Part shown: piece after piece, positions 35,748-44,799 of the stretch
Numbering within the stretch: position 1 is the first letter of the stretch
Layout of the letters: every line of letters starts with the position of its first letter
NCBI GenBank assembly: GCA_031271805.1
Contig: JAISUX010000053.1
Span: 1 to 64,000, forward strand
DNA from: Tannerella sp.
Lineage (GTDB): Bacteria; Bacteroidota; Bacteroidia; Bacteroidales; Tannerellaceae
DNA length: 64,000 nt
Direction of reading: 5' to 3'
Position numbers and translations under genes: made by a program
The notes under the pieces: generated by a model
The model's input: only the letters and a program-made list of their open reading frames with translations
Database searches by the model: none
What the model was told of the DNA's origin: nothing

Positions 35748-37136
35748 TTAATATTTAAATTCTCTTGTCTTAAGGAAAATCGTATGTATGACCCGGCGCT
35801 CGCTTGAGGTCGGGACTACTGCGGCGTCTCTCAATGCGTTGTCGATGCTTAACGACACGCAAACCGCTTTTTGGTTGAGTATAAGCGATTGCCATTCAAA
35901 TACTTCCTTAGAGTATTGATTGAGCGATACGCTTGTTGTCACGAAGTCTATCCGGATAAGATTGCCACATTCGTTGAGGTGGTTGAAAATCCCGTCGGTG
36001 ACCATCACATTCAGGGTGTTATTTTTCAAGGCTTCCTTGTCTATAACAAAGCCGTCAGGAATGATAACAGGCTTAGGAACAGACGTTTGAGCCGAACCGG
36101 ATGCGCCTTCTTCCTCTTCATCGCTTTCGCTTGCCGAGGCGATCTCCGTTTTGTAATCGTATAAATCGGTGATATTGGTAGCAAGAAGTTCCACATCGGC
36201 GATGGCATAATTATTCCCCTTGTTGAAAACCAAGTTTTTAATCAGCGGGACAGGCGTCTCTTCCTCCAAAGGTTCGCCGTATTTGTCCAATTTCATCACA
36301 TATTCGCGAATATCGTCCCAGGAATCATCAATCTCAACGTATTCAAAACCGGGTTTTTCTTCCATATTGAATGTCAACTCCTCGGCTATCAACCCGCCTT
36401 GAAGCCGGACTTGAATGTCGGAATTGGTAAGTTTGAAGATTGTAAACAGTCCTTGGCCGTCCAAAGGCTCCAATTGGGCTTGCATATTGTCGCTTATAGG
36501 GGCTTGCAGTTTGTCATCGGTAAAAATGAAGTAGAAACGTTTCTTGTCATACGTCTTCCCGCGAGTGGTCTCTTTATACGGCTCGGTAATTACGTAAATG
36601 ACATGTCCTTTTTGCAACCAACGCTTGATAGGTTCGCTCAAATACGGGTCTTCGTCGTGACACAAGTCGCCTCCGCCGGCTTTCGATCGTTGTTCGAGAA
36701 ACTCACAGTCGGTTATCAGAATCGCTTGATGGTCGGAACTGCAAATTTGATTCACGGCTTTCAAAATATCGGAATACGGGATGTCCTCATTTATATTCTG
36801 CAATATCGCAAATACCTGGTTATTTGCGCGATCCAACGGAACGGTTTCAAAATCCCTACCTTTAATTAATACCAATGTATCTGAATACTGCCCTAATTGT
36901 GGCCTCATAGCATTGAATACCGCCGAGTTTCTACGGGCTTCGACTACACAGGTCGAATGGTCGAGATATAACGACACTCCGGGAGCTAAGGCCGGATATT
37001 CGACCGCTCCAGGCTCATAAAACTCGGATTGAAGGGTCTCAATGTCCACCTCAACACGCTTACATTTATTACATTCAGCACACAAGAGCAATATTGTCAT
37101 CAAGGCAATAGATGCTAAAAATTTCTGCCTCCTCAT
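35748..37136 (-). CDS. Exported protein with possible vWA-like domain, first gene of the operon
   Basis: A 462-residue exported protein. The leader MRRQKFLASIALMTILLLCAEC contains Cys residues but no clean lipobox, so lipidation is uncertain. Residues about 50-200 look like an alternating alpha/beta domain: VSLYLDHSTCVVEA, DTLVLIKGRDF, QAILITDCEFLE and GHVIYVITEP. The spacing of LYLDHST and LITDCEF resembles a degenerate vWA MIDAS, but I cannot prove it. A Ser/Glu-rich linker (SASESDEEEEGASGSAQ) precedes a C-terminal beta domain. As the first gene it is the likely envelope-facing component. Confidence 0.65.
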   Translation of the reverse strand: MRRQKFLASIALMTILLLCAECNKCKRVEVDIETLQSEFYEPGAVEYPALAPGVSLYLDHSTCVVEARRNSAVFNAMRPQLGQYSDTLVLIKGRDFETVPLDRANNQVFAILQNINEDIPYSDILKAVNQICSSDHQAILITDCEFLEQRSKAGGGDLCHDEDPYLSEPIKRWLQKGHVIYVITEPYKETTRGKTYDKKRFYFIFTDDKLQAPISDNMQAQLEPLDGQGLFTIFKLTNSDIQVRLQGGLIAEELTFNMEEKPGFEYVEIDDSWDDIREYVMKLDKYGEPLEEETPVPLIKNLVFNKGNNYAIADVELLATNITDLYDYKTEIASASESDEEEEGASGSAQTSVPKPVIIPDGFVIDKEALKNNTLNVMVTDGIFNHLNECGNLIRIDFVTTSVSLNQYSKEVFEWQSLILNQKAVCVSLSIDNALRDAAVVPTSSERRVIHTIFLKTREFKY

Positions 37137-37164
37137 AGCTATTTATTTTTATTATTTACGGCGA

Positions 37165-37195
37165 CAAATTTAGAACTTATTTTTAATTTATCAAA
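37165..37195 (-). promoter_or_regulatory. Consensus promoter of the tubulin/Ter operon
   Basis: Minus-strand TAAATTTG (37172-37165) with a perfect TTTG (37195-37192), spacing 19 nt. It lies 28 nt before the first start codon and is the only full-consensus promoter I find for the 12-gene run. Confidence 0.8.
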
Positions 37196-37226
37196 TAAAT
37201 AAGAAAAATTTTTTTGTAAAAAATAA

Positions 37227-37257
37227 TTTGTCGGTTCAACAACTATTTGTACATTTG
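37227..37257 (+). promoter_or_regulatory. Consensus promoter of the GH78 gene
   Basis: TTTG at 37227-37230, 19 nt, then TACATTTG at 37250-37257. The leader to the ATG at 37348 is about 85 nt. It is divergent from the Ter operon promoter, with 31 bp between their -33 boxes. Confidence 0.8.
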
Positions 37258-37347
37258 CAGCGCCATGGTTTAAATTTTTAAATTTCACTTTCGGCAATGG
37301 TGCGATATATATAGAATGAAATAAATAATTTTTTTTCGTATAAGATC

Positions 37348-40101
37348 ATGAAAATTTGGATTAAATTAATTGTATTTGCTTGTTTATTAGAAAGTTGTAC
37401 GCAAGAGGCAAAAATCGCCGATATGAGATGCGAGTATCTTGTGAACCCGCAGGGTATCAATACGGCGCAACCGCGTTTCTCATGGATAATTGCTTCGGAC
37501 GGAAGGAGTGTCTATCAGCAATCATACCGGATAATTGTCGGCGACAATTTGTTCGATGTGCGACATTGTCGGGGAAACTGCTGGGATTCGGGCGTTTCGA
37601 CAACGGATAACACTGTTAATATTGTTTATGAGGGTAAACCGTTAGCAAGTGACCGGACATATTATTGGCGTGTCGTTTCGGTGATAAACGGCAAGGAGAC
37701 GCTTAGTGAAACGGCCGAGTTTCACACGGGTATGTTGTCGCCATCCGATTGGAAAGCCAAATGGATAAGCACGCGGGAAGAAATCGTCGCCGAAAGCCCG
37801 TTGTTACGCAAGGTTTTCAAGATAGAAAAGGCTGTGGAAAAGGCGTATATCTATTCTGCCGCTGCAGGATTTTACGAGTTGTATCTCAACGACGCGAAGG
37901 TCGGCGACGAAATCATGAATCCTTCCGTCAGTGATTACCGCAAGACAGTTTTGTATTCGGTCTATGACGTTAGCAACCTGTTGAAAGAGGGCGATAACGC
38001 TTTCGGCGTAATGCTTGGGAACGGAGCGTACAACATGAGGCGTTATCCCGACCGCTGGTCGTGGCATGACAGTCGTTCGATGGGCAATCCTTGTTTTTTA
38101 CTGCAACTTAATATTAAGTACAAGGACGGCGGCGAAACCACGGTAACATCGGGCGAAGGATGGAAATACACTGCCGGACCTGTAACTTTCAATGATATGT
38201 ATGGCGGCGAGGATTATGATGCGCGCAAGGAAATAACGGGTTGGGCAGGCGTCGGTTTAGACGATTCGGCATGGAAAGAAGCGGCTGTGGTTGCCGGGCC
38301 GGGCGGAAAGCTCGAATGGCAGGCGTTGCCGATAAAAGTCACCGCGACGCTTAAACCCATTGCGCGGACTCACCCTTCGAAAGGCGTTTACCTGTTCGAT
38401 CTCGGTCAAAACTTCGCCGGATGGTGGAGGATAACGGTCAAGGGAACCGCCGGACAGACTGTCAGGATAAGGGGAGCCGAGACACTGAACGACCGTCTTT
38501 TCCCGAAAAATCTTGAGGAAGGTGATACCCTGAGCGGCAAATTCCGCTATCACTCGCATACTTGGACGGATTATACCCTGAAAAACGACGAACTGACGAC
38601 CTGGGAACCGCATTTTTTCTATTCCGGATTCCGTTATGTCGAAGTCGTTACGAGCGATAAAGCCGATTTGGCCTCGCTCGAAGTAGAGGGGCGCGTCACA
38701 GGCTCCGACCTCGAAACTAACGGCGAATGGACGTCCTCAAACGAACTGCTGAACAAGATTTATTCTGCCGGTTTGTGGTCGCAGAAAAGCAATCTCGTGG
38801 GCTATCCCACCGACTGCCCGCATCGTGAGAAAGGTGCGTACAATGGCGACGGTCAGGTCATTGCCGAAGCGTCGATGCACGACTTCAACATGTCACCTTT
38901 CTATGCCAAATGGCTCAACGACATGCGCGACTCTCAAGAACCCAACGGGCGTATCCCGAATACTTCTCCGATAATCGTGGGCGGCATGGGCGGCGGCGTA
39001 GCCTGGGGAAGCGCTTATATCCTGATTCCATGGTGGATGTATCAATATTACAACGACACCCGCATGTTGCAGGAGCACTACCCGACGATGAAACGCTATA
39101 TCGAATATCTGCACAAACTCGCGCAGACCGACAAACAGCCAGACCAACCATATATCATCAACTATTTCGACGGATACTGGTATTCGCTCGGCGAATGGTG
39201 CTCGCCCGGCAGGAGCGACTGCCCCAATCACGACGTGGTAAACACATTCTATTATTACTACGACACGCGGCTCATGTCCGAAATCGCCGAATTGCTTGGT
39301 TATAAGGACGATAAAAAACAGTATGAAGCCTTGAGCGACACGATAAAAGAGGCGTTTAACGCGACGTTTTTACGTCCCGAAACATCTATTTACGGGCTTG
39401 ATTCGGTATTTCAGACATATCAGTTGCTTGCCATTGTCGGTAACTTGGTTCCGTCGGATAACCGCGAAAAAGTGCTGAAGACAATAGTCGATGACATCAA
39501 GGCTCGCGGTAACCATCTCAATACAGGGATAATAGGCACGAAATATCTGTGGCCGACGCTTTCTGATGCGGGCTACGACGACTTGGCCTGGTCGGTCGCC
39601 ACGCAGGAAACATATCCGTCGTTCGGCTACTGGATTCGCAATAACTGCACCACCTTGCTTGAGCAATGGGATGGGGCTAACTCGCACAACCATCAGATGT
39701 TCGGTACGATTACCGAATATTTCTACCAGTATTTGGCCGGCATACGTCCACCGACACGGGACGGAACGACCAATGCCTACAAGCATATCAACTTGCAGCC
39801 TTACATGCCCGACGACCTTGATATGGCGCAGGCGCGGCTGAGGACAGTCTCCGGACAAATCGTCTCGCGCTGGGAAAAGCAGGGCAAAGGGTATAAATAC
39901 GAGGCTACGGTGCCCGCAAACACTACCGCAACGATTATCCTGCCCGCAAAAGACGCCGTTGTCCTTACCGAGAGCGGGAAAATATTGTGGCAAAACGGAA
40001 GGTATGTCGGGGGCGTATCCGGTGTCAAAAATGTGAAGCTCGATAATGAAAAATTCACAATAGACATTGAATCGGGAAGTTATAATTTTACAAATGAGTG
40101 A
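37348..40101 (+). CDS. GH78 alpha-L-rhamnosidase, lipoprotein
   Basis: A 917-residue enzyme that should release terminal alpha-L-rhamnose from plant glycans. A lipobox ends in LLESC (Cys about 17). Domains in order: Ig-like N-terminal region with NPQGINTAQPRFSW; rhamnosidase N-domain (WISTREE...LLRKVFKIEKAVEKAYIYSAA) with SDYRKTVLYSVYDVS; jelly-roll LFDLGQNFAGWW; the six-hairpin catalytic domain with YPTDCPHREKGAYNGDGQ, where the general acid is expected, and EQWDGANSHNHQMFG, where the base Glu lies. It heads an operon with a Gfo/Idh/MocA gene. Confidence 0.94.
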   Translation: MKIWIKLIVFACLLESCTQEAKIADMRCEYLVNPQGINTAQPRFSWIIASDGRSVYQQSYRIIVGDNLFDVRHCRGNCWDSGVSTTDNTVNIVYEGKPLASDRTYYWRVVSVINGKETLSETAEFHTGMLSPSDWKAKWISTREEIVAESPLLRKVFKIEKAVEKAYIYSAAAGFYELYLNDAKVGDEIMNPSVSDYRKTVLYSVYDVSNLLKEGDNAFGVMLGNGAYNMRRYPDRWSWHDSRSMGNPCFLLQLNIKYKDGGETTVTSGEGWKYTAGPVTFNDMYGGEDYDARKEITGWAGVGLDDSAWKEAAVVAGPGGKLEWQALPIKVTATLKPIARTHPSKGVYLFDLGQNFAGWWRITVKGTAGQTVRIRGAETLNDRLFPKNLEEGDTLSGKFRYHSHTWTDYTLKNDELTTWEPHFFYSGFRYVEVVTSDKADLASLEVEGRVTGSDLETNGEWTSSNELLNKIYSAGLWSQKSNLVGYPTDCPHREKGAYNGDGQVIAEASMHDFNMSPFYAKWLNDMRDSQEPNGRIPNTSPIIVGGMGGGVAWGSAYILIPWWMYQYYNDTRMLQEHYPTMKRYIEYLHKLAQTDKQPDQPYIINYFDGYWYSLGEWCSPGRSDCPNHDVVNTFYYYYDTRLMSEIAELLGYKDDKKQYEALSDTIKEAFNATFLRPETSIYGLDSVFQTYQLLAIVGNLVPSDNREKVLKTIVDDIKARGNHLNTGIIGTKYLWPTLSDAGYDDLAWSVATQETYPSFGYWIRNNCTTLLEQWDGANSHNHQMFGTITEYFYQYLAGIRPPTRDGTTNAYKHINLQPYMPDDLDMAQARLRTVSGQIVSRWEKQGKGYKYEATVPANTTATIILPAKDAVVLTESGKILWQNGRYVGGVSGVKNVKLDNEKFTIDIESGSYNFTNE

Positions 40102-40105
40102 CAAA

Positions 40106-41425
40106 ATGACAAAACGCAGAGAATTTATAAAGAGAAGCGCCGCATTAGTAGCGGGTGGGTTCCTGATGCCGTCGATAGTTCCGGCATCGGTTCTGGGAAA
40201 AGCCGCTCCGAGCAATCGTATAAATGTGGCTTGCATCGGCCTTGGGCGGCAGATGGCGAATCCTAATATCCCTCAGTTGCTGAAATCACCTCATGGTCAG
40301 ATTGTTGCCGTATGCGATGTCGATAAGTGGAGGCTTGATAATGCACGGAAGCAAGTCAATGACTATTACGGAAAAGAGCGCGGGGCGTCGTACAAAGGCG
40401 TCCGTGCGCTGTCGGACTATCGGGAGTTGCTTCACGACAAGGACGTCGATGCGGTGATGTTGGCGCTGCCCGACCACTGGCACGTGCCGATGGCGATAGA
40501 CTTCATCCGCGCCGGCAAACACGTCTCGCTTGAGAAACCTGTCTCGACCTGCATCAGGCACGGGCAGCGCTTGGTTGAGGCGATAAAAAAATCCGCTGTC
40601 ATTACCCGCAACGACAGCGAGTTTCGTACTATCCGGGAATTTCAGAAAGCCGTCGAAGTGGTTCGTAACGGGCGTATTGGGAAGGTGAAGACGATATATC
40701 TTGCCGTGCCGCCGGAGTGGGGAGGCGACCACTTCCCCTCGACGCCTACTATGCCCGTGCCCGAAGGTTTTGATTACGATTTCTGGCTCGGTCCGGCTTT
40801 TGAAGCGCCTTACACCGAAAAGCGCGTACACCCTATCAAGGACTATACCCGTCCGGGCTGGATGCGCGTCAGCGACTATTGCAACGGCATGATCTCGAAT
40901 TGGGGAGCGCACCTGATGGGCATTGTCCAGTGGGGTAACAACACCGAATACACCGGTCCGGTAGAGATCGAAGGTTCCGGCGACTTCGACAAGGGGCTTT
41001 GGAACACTATGAACCGCTTCGATATACACTACCGCTTTGCCGATGGCGTCGAGGTGTTCTACAAGATTGAGCGTCCCTACGTCCGTTTTGAAGGCGCCGA
41101 CGGTTGGGTCGAGATTGAGTATCCCGACAAACTGACGGCCTCGAAGCCGGAGATCCTTGATACGCCTCTCGGCGCAGGCGAAAAATCCTTCGCAAGCGAC
41201 CTCAACGACAAGGATGATTTCCTGCTCGCAATCAAAGAAAACCGTCCGTCGGCCGAGCCGCTCGAAACAGCCCATCGCACTATCTCAATGTGCCAGTTAG
41301 GACTGATAGCGGTAACGCTGGGCGTCAAGTTACAATGGGACCCGGCAACCGAGACGTTCAAAGACGACAATGCCGCTTCGGCAATGCTCGACCGACCAAT
41401 TCGCGAAAAGTATTTCAAGTTCTGA
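40106..41425 (+). CDS. Gfo/Idh/MocA-family oxidoreductase, Tat-exported
   Basis: A 439-residue NAD(P)-dependent oxidoreductase. The leader KRREFIKRSAALVAGG is a twin-arginine signal, so it is exported folded, probably with its nucleotide bound. The Rossmann part reads INVACIGLGRQMANPN with AVCDVD, and the family motif EKPVSTCIRHGQ (Lys usually catalytic) follows DHWHVPMAIDF. Related Bacteroidetes enzymes act on sugar acids or glycosides. I take the ATG at 40106; one at 40094 would overlap the GH78 stop by 8 bp. Rhamnose-containing oligosaccharide modification is a plausible role. Confidence 0.87.
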   Translation: MTKRREFIKRSAALVAGGFLMPSIVPASVLGKAAPSNRINVACIGLGRQMANPNIPQLLKSPHGQIVAVCDVDKWRLDNARKQVNDYYGKERGASYKGVRALSDYRELLHDKDVDAVMLALPDHWHVPMAIDFIRAGKHVSLEKPVSTCIRHGQRLVEAIKKSAVITRNDSEFRTIREFQKAVEVVRNGRIGKVKTIYLAVPPEWGGDHFPSTPTMPVPEGFDYDFWLGPAFEAPYTEKRVHPIKDYTRPGWMRVSDYCNGMISNWGAHLMGIVQWGNNTEYTGPVEIEGSGDFDKGLWNTMNRFDIHYRFADGVEVFYKIERPYVRFEGADGWVEIEYPDKLTASKPEILDTPLGAGEKSFASDLNDKDDFLLAIKENRPSAEPLETAHRTISMCQLGLIAVTLGVKLQWDPATETFKDDNAASAMLDRPIREKYFKF

Positions 41426-41457
41426 TTTACTTCTATATAGATAGATAGTAAGTAATA

Positions 41458-41500
41458 TTAACAGGGAAAATGTTAAAATCAACAGGGAAAAATGTTAAAA
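41458..41500 (+). repeat. Tandem dyad upstream of susC-1 (candidate operator)
   Basis: AACAGGGAAAATGTTAAAA (41460-41478) recurs at 41481-41500 with one added A, a 21-bp pitch. The first copy is itself an inverted repeat, TTAACA-N7-TGTTAA (41458-41476); the second keeps 5 of 6 positions. The pair ends 9 bp before the -33 box of the susC promoter, a normal place for an activator or repressor. Confidence 0.75.
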
Positions 41501-41509
41501 ACGGACTTT

Positions 41510-41541
41510 TTTGTAGGATAAAAAAAAAAATGGTATCTTTG
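41510..41541 (+). promoter_or_regulatory. Consensus promoter of susC-1
   Basis: TTTG at 41510-41513, 20 nt, then TATCTTTG at 41534-41541; the leader to the ATG at 41606 is about 60 nt. Confidence 0.82.
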
Positions 41542-41605
41542 CCACCAATTTATCTAAATCATAGCGATTTAATCATATTTTTTTTAATTAAATTAATTTA
41601 TTATT

Positions 41606-44600
41606 ATGCAGAAATTTAGAGCATTTTTGAAATTCGGAACATTCTTAAGACTGCCGCAAAGTATGCGTGTTAATTCACACACACACACACATTTAGCATG
41701 GTTAGTTTGTTTGTTCTTGTGCATTTCCGTGTCTTTGTCGGCTCAAAGTCGAAGAATCAGCGGTACGGTGACCGACGCCACAGGCGAAGCCGTTATCGGA
41801 GCTAATGTAGTAGAGAAAGGAACGTCAAACGGTAGCATTACCGATGTGGACGGGAAATTCTCGCTTAACGTGCAGCCCGGTGCGACGCTTGTCGTCTCAT
41901 ACATCGGTTATAAGACGCTGGAAATTGCAATTGGCAGTAGTGCCAATTTGGACATCACCCTCCAGGAAGACAACCTTCAGCTGGAGGAAATTGTGGTCGT
42001 CGGATACGGCACACAAAAGAAAGTCAACATGACGGGCGCTGTGGCGTCGGTGGACATGAAGAAGATGGTTGACAGCCGTCCGGTAACTTCATTGTCGTCG
42101 GCTCTTGCAGGTATGGCTCCGGGCGTGTTCGTATCACAAAGCGGCGGCGGCAAGCCCGGTTATGACGGCGCTACCATTCGCGTACGCGGTCAGGGCACGC
42201 TCAACAACTCCGACCCGCTTGTCGTTATCGACGGAGTGGTAGGCAACATGAACGACGTTAACCCTCAGGACGTCGAGAACATCTCTATCCTGAAAGATGC
42301 CGCTTCATCTTCTATTTACGGTTCGCGTGCGGCAAACGGCGTTATCCTTATTACAACCCGCAAGGGCGCTACGGGAACATCGAAAATAACCTACAACGGC
42401 TATCTTTCGAGTCAAAAAGTATCCAACAAATTGGACATCGTGTCGAACTATGCCGATTACATGGAGCTATTCAACGAGGCATACGTTAACAGCGGCCTGC
42501 AGCCCAAGTTCAGCCAAGGCAAGATCGACGAGTGGCGTAGCGCAGGCAACAGCAACCCGCTCAAGTATCCCAATACCGATTGGCAGGACTATGTATTCCG
42601 TACCGGTACGCTCCAGAACCACACGCTGTCGATCAACGGCGGTACGGACAAGGTTCGTTACTATGTATCGGGCAATATTATGGACAACCCCGGTATCATG
42701 GAAAAGTCGAATTTCAACCGCATCAGCGTGCGCAGCAACATCGACGCCGAGGTTAAGCCATGGTTCACCGCAGGCGTCAGCGCATACGGCTATCGTAGCG
42801 ACGCCGACCGCAACTCCGACGACGGCTACGGCTTCACCTACCTCAACGCTACTACTCCGGGGCAGGTGTTCCGCGCACCCGACGGCAGATACGGCGGTAT
42901 GAACAACTCGGAAGACGACCCGCAGTCGGCAGGTAACAACCCGCTCTACTCTCTTAATAATTCCGAGCAGAAGCATCAGACCAACAAGGTTGTAGCTCGT
43001 TTCTACGGCATCCTGAAACCGTTGAAAGGATTAAGCATCGAAGGTTCTTATACTTATGATTTTCAGGATAAATACAACTATTCGAAGCCGGTGTTCATCG
43101 ACCTCTGGAACTTCTACGACGACGCTATACAGCGTGTAGGAACAGGGCGTACGAGCATCAGCAATAACAACGAAAAATGGTATCGCCTCCAGGCTGACGG
43201 TCTTGTCCGTTATGAGACTAATGTCAGCCAACTGAATATTCAGGCTATGGCGGGCGCAAGCCAGGAATCGTATCGTTATCAGTGGTTCAGCGCCAGCAAA
43301 CAAGACCTTACGTCGCCCGAACTTACCGAATTGAACGCTGCTACATTGGACGCATCTGTCAGCGGTAACTATACCGACTGGGTAATGCGTTCCTATTTCG
43401 GCCGTCTGGCTCTCAACTGGGCTGAAAAATACCTGTTCGAAGCCAACTTGCGTTACGACGGTTCGTCGCGGTTCGCTCCCGGTAGCACCCGTTGGGGTCT
43501 ATTCCCATCATTCTCAGCAGGATGGCGTATAAGCGAGGAGGATTTCATGAAAGACATCGCCTGGCTTAACAACCTCAAGATACGCGCTTCATACGGCTCT
43601 CTGGGTAATAACACGCTCGGCAGCAGCCGCGACAACGACGGTAACTATTCCTACCAGTCGCTCTACAACGCCAACAACTATGTGCTTGCAAACACGGTTC
43701 AGGTAGGTTTTGCACAGAACACCCTGTCAAACGCCGCCCTGACATGGGAAACAACTTATGTAAGCAACATCGGTTTCGACTTCTCTATACTTAAATCGAA
43801 ACTCAGCGGCTCTGTCGATGCTTTCGTCAAGAACACGGAAGGCATCCTTATCGACCTGCCGGCGCCTATGGTTCACGGTACTTCGGGACTTCCCCGCAAG
43901 AACGCAGCCGAAGTGCGCAACACAGGCGGTGAAATCAACCTGCAGTGGAACGACAAAATCGGTGAAGTGAACTACAATATCGGAGGTAATTTCACTTATG
44001 TAAAGAACGAGGTTACGAAGTTTAAAGGCAAAGAAATGTCAATAAGCGGCACTAACCTGATAGTTGAAGGTCAACCTATTAACATTCAGTATGTATATCT
44101 CGTTGACCGTATAGTTCAGACCGATGCAGACCTTGCTTTGGTTCAGCAGATGGTTGACGCCAATCCTAACGCATTCGCTTCATACGGACGTCCGCAACTC
44201 GGCGACTTCCTATATAAAGACATCAGCGGTATAGGCGAAGACGGTCTGCCCGACGGTATTCCCGACGGCAGGATTACCGATGCCGACCGTGTTATGCGCG
44301 GCAACGGCACTAACCCGACAACTACTTACGGCATCACTCTCGGCGTTGATTATAAAGGTTTTGACTTTGCTGTTCTGGGGCAAGGAGTAGGCGGATTGCT
44401 GACTTTCTGGGGACAGGATGCGGCTGTTTTCCGTCCCGTCGTTACCTACGGTAACCAAATCAACAAGACTATTGCCGACGGCAGATGGTATCCGGGTCGC
44501 ACCGACGCCATTTATCCGCGTCTGCTCGAACATGCCGATACCCGTAATACCCTTTCAAGCGACTTCTGGCTCGAAGACAAATCGTTCTTCCGTATCAAAA

Positions 44601-44788
44601 ACATTCAGTTAGGCTATACTTTGCCGCGCGCTCTGTCGAGTCTTATCCAGATAGAGACGCTCCGCATCTACGGTAGTATTGAAAATGCACTGACTTTCAC
44701 CAAGTTCCGCGGACTTGACCCGGAGGTCAGCAGCACGACATACCCCAACATTAGGCTTACAACTTTAGGTATTAACATAACATTTTAA
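41606..44788 (+). CDS. SusC/RagA-family TonB-dependent transporter 1
   Basis: A 1060-residue outer-membrane porter for oligosaccharide import, acting with the SusD lipoprotein. After a long N-terminus and signal peptide (ending SLSAQ) comes the carboxypeptidase-regulatory-like domain (ISGTVTDATGEAVIGANV...ITDVDGKFSL), the TonB-box-like EEIVVVGYGTQKK, the plug (SSALAGMAPGV, VIDGVVGNMNDVNPQDVENISILKDAASSSIYGSRAANGVILITT) and a 22-stranded barrel. The start at 41606 gives 58 residues before mature protein; an in-frame ATG at 41663 is possible. A (CA)8 run encodes HTHTH just before the hydrophobic core. Confidence 0.95.
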   Translation: MQKFRAFLKFGTFLRLPQSMRVNSHTHTHLAWLVCLFLCISVSLSAQSRRISGTVTDATGEAVIGANVVEKGTSNGSITDVDGKFSLNVQPGATLVVSYIGYKTLEIAIGSSANLDITLQEDNLQLEEIVVVGYGTQKKVNMTGAVASVDMKKMVDSRPVTSLSSALAGMAPGVFVSQSGGGKPGYDGATIRVRGQGTLNNSDPLVVIDGVVGNMNDVNPQDVENISILKDAASSSIYGSRAANGVILITTRKGATGTSKITYNGYLSSQKVSNKLDIVSNYADYMELFNEAYVNSGLQPKFSQGKIDEWRSAGNSNPLKYPNTDWQDYVFRTGTLQNHTLSINGGTDKVRYYVSGNIMDNPGIMEKSNFNRISVRSNIDAEVKPWFTAGVSAYGYRSDADRNSDDGYGFTYLNATTPGQVFRAPDGRYGGMNNSEDDPQSAGNNPLYSLNNSEQKHQTNKVVARFYGILKPLKGLSIEGSYTYDFQDKYNYSKPVFIDLWNFYDDAIQRVGTGRTSISNNNEKWYRLQADGLVRYETNVSQLNIQAMAGASQESYRYQWFSASKQDLTSPELTELNAATLDASVSGNYTDWVMRSYFGRLALNWAEKYLFEANLRYDGSSRFAPGSTRWGLFPSFSAGWRISEEDFMKDIAWLNNLKIRASYGSLGNNTLGSSRDNDGNYSYQSLYNANNYVLANTVQVGFAQNTLSNAALTWETTYVSNIGFDFSILKSKLSGSVDAFVKNTEGILIDLPAPMVHGTSGLPRKNAAEVRNTGGEINLQWNDKIGEVNYNIGGNFTYVKNEVTKFKGKEMSISGTNLIVEGQPINIQYVYLVDRIVQTDADLALVQQMVDANPNAFASYGRPQLGDFLYKDISGIGEDGLPDGIPDGRITDADRVMRGNGTNPTTTYGITLGVDYKGFDFAVLGQGVGGLLTFWGQDAAVFRPVVTYGNQINKTIADGRWYPGRTDAIYPRLLEHADTRNTLSSDFWLEDKSFFRIKNIQLGYTLPRALSSLIQIETLRIYGSIENALTFTKFRGLDPEVSSTTYPNIRLTTLGINITF
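41676..41691 (+). repeat. (CA)8 dinucleotide tract inside susC-1
   Basis: Eight CA units lie in the coding sequence between the two possible in-frame starts and the signal-peptide hydrophobic core. Gain or loss of one unit would shift the frame; the nearby ATG at 41698 is out of frame and would not rescue it. Confidence 0.8.
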
Positions 44789-44799
44789 TTTACAAAGAT

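Noticed and set aside
20268..37136. Classical tellurite-resistance operon
   Set aside because: Only TerD- and TerB-like parts are present; no terC, terA, terZ or terE genes, and most members are unrelated to that operon.
40286..41275. A 329-codon open frame opposite the Gfo/Idh/MocA gene
   Set aside because: Fully antisense to a well-supported gene, with no recognisable motif.
41672..41694. HTHTH peptide in SusC-1 as a metal-binding site
   Set aside because: It lies before the signal-peptide core and would be removed on export; the DNA repeat is the more meaningful signal.
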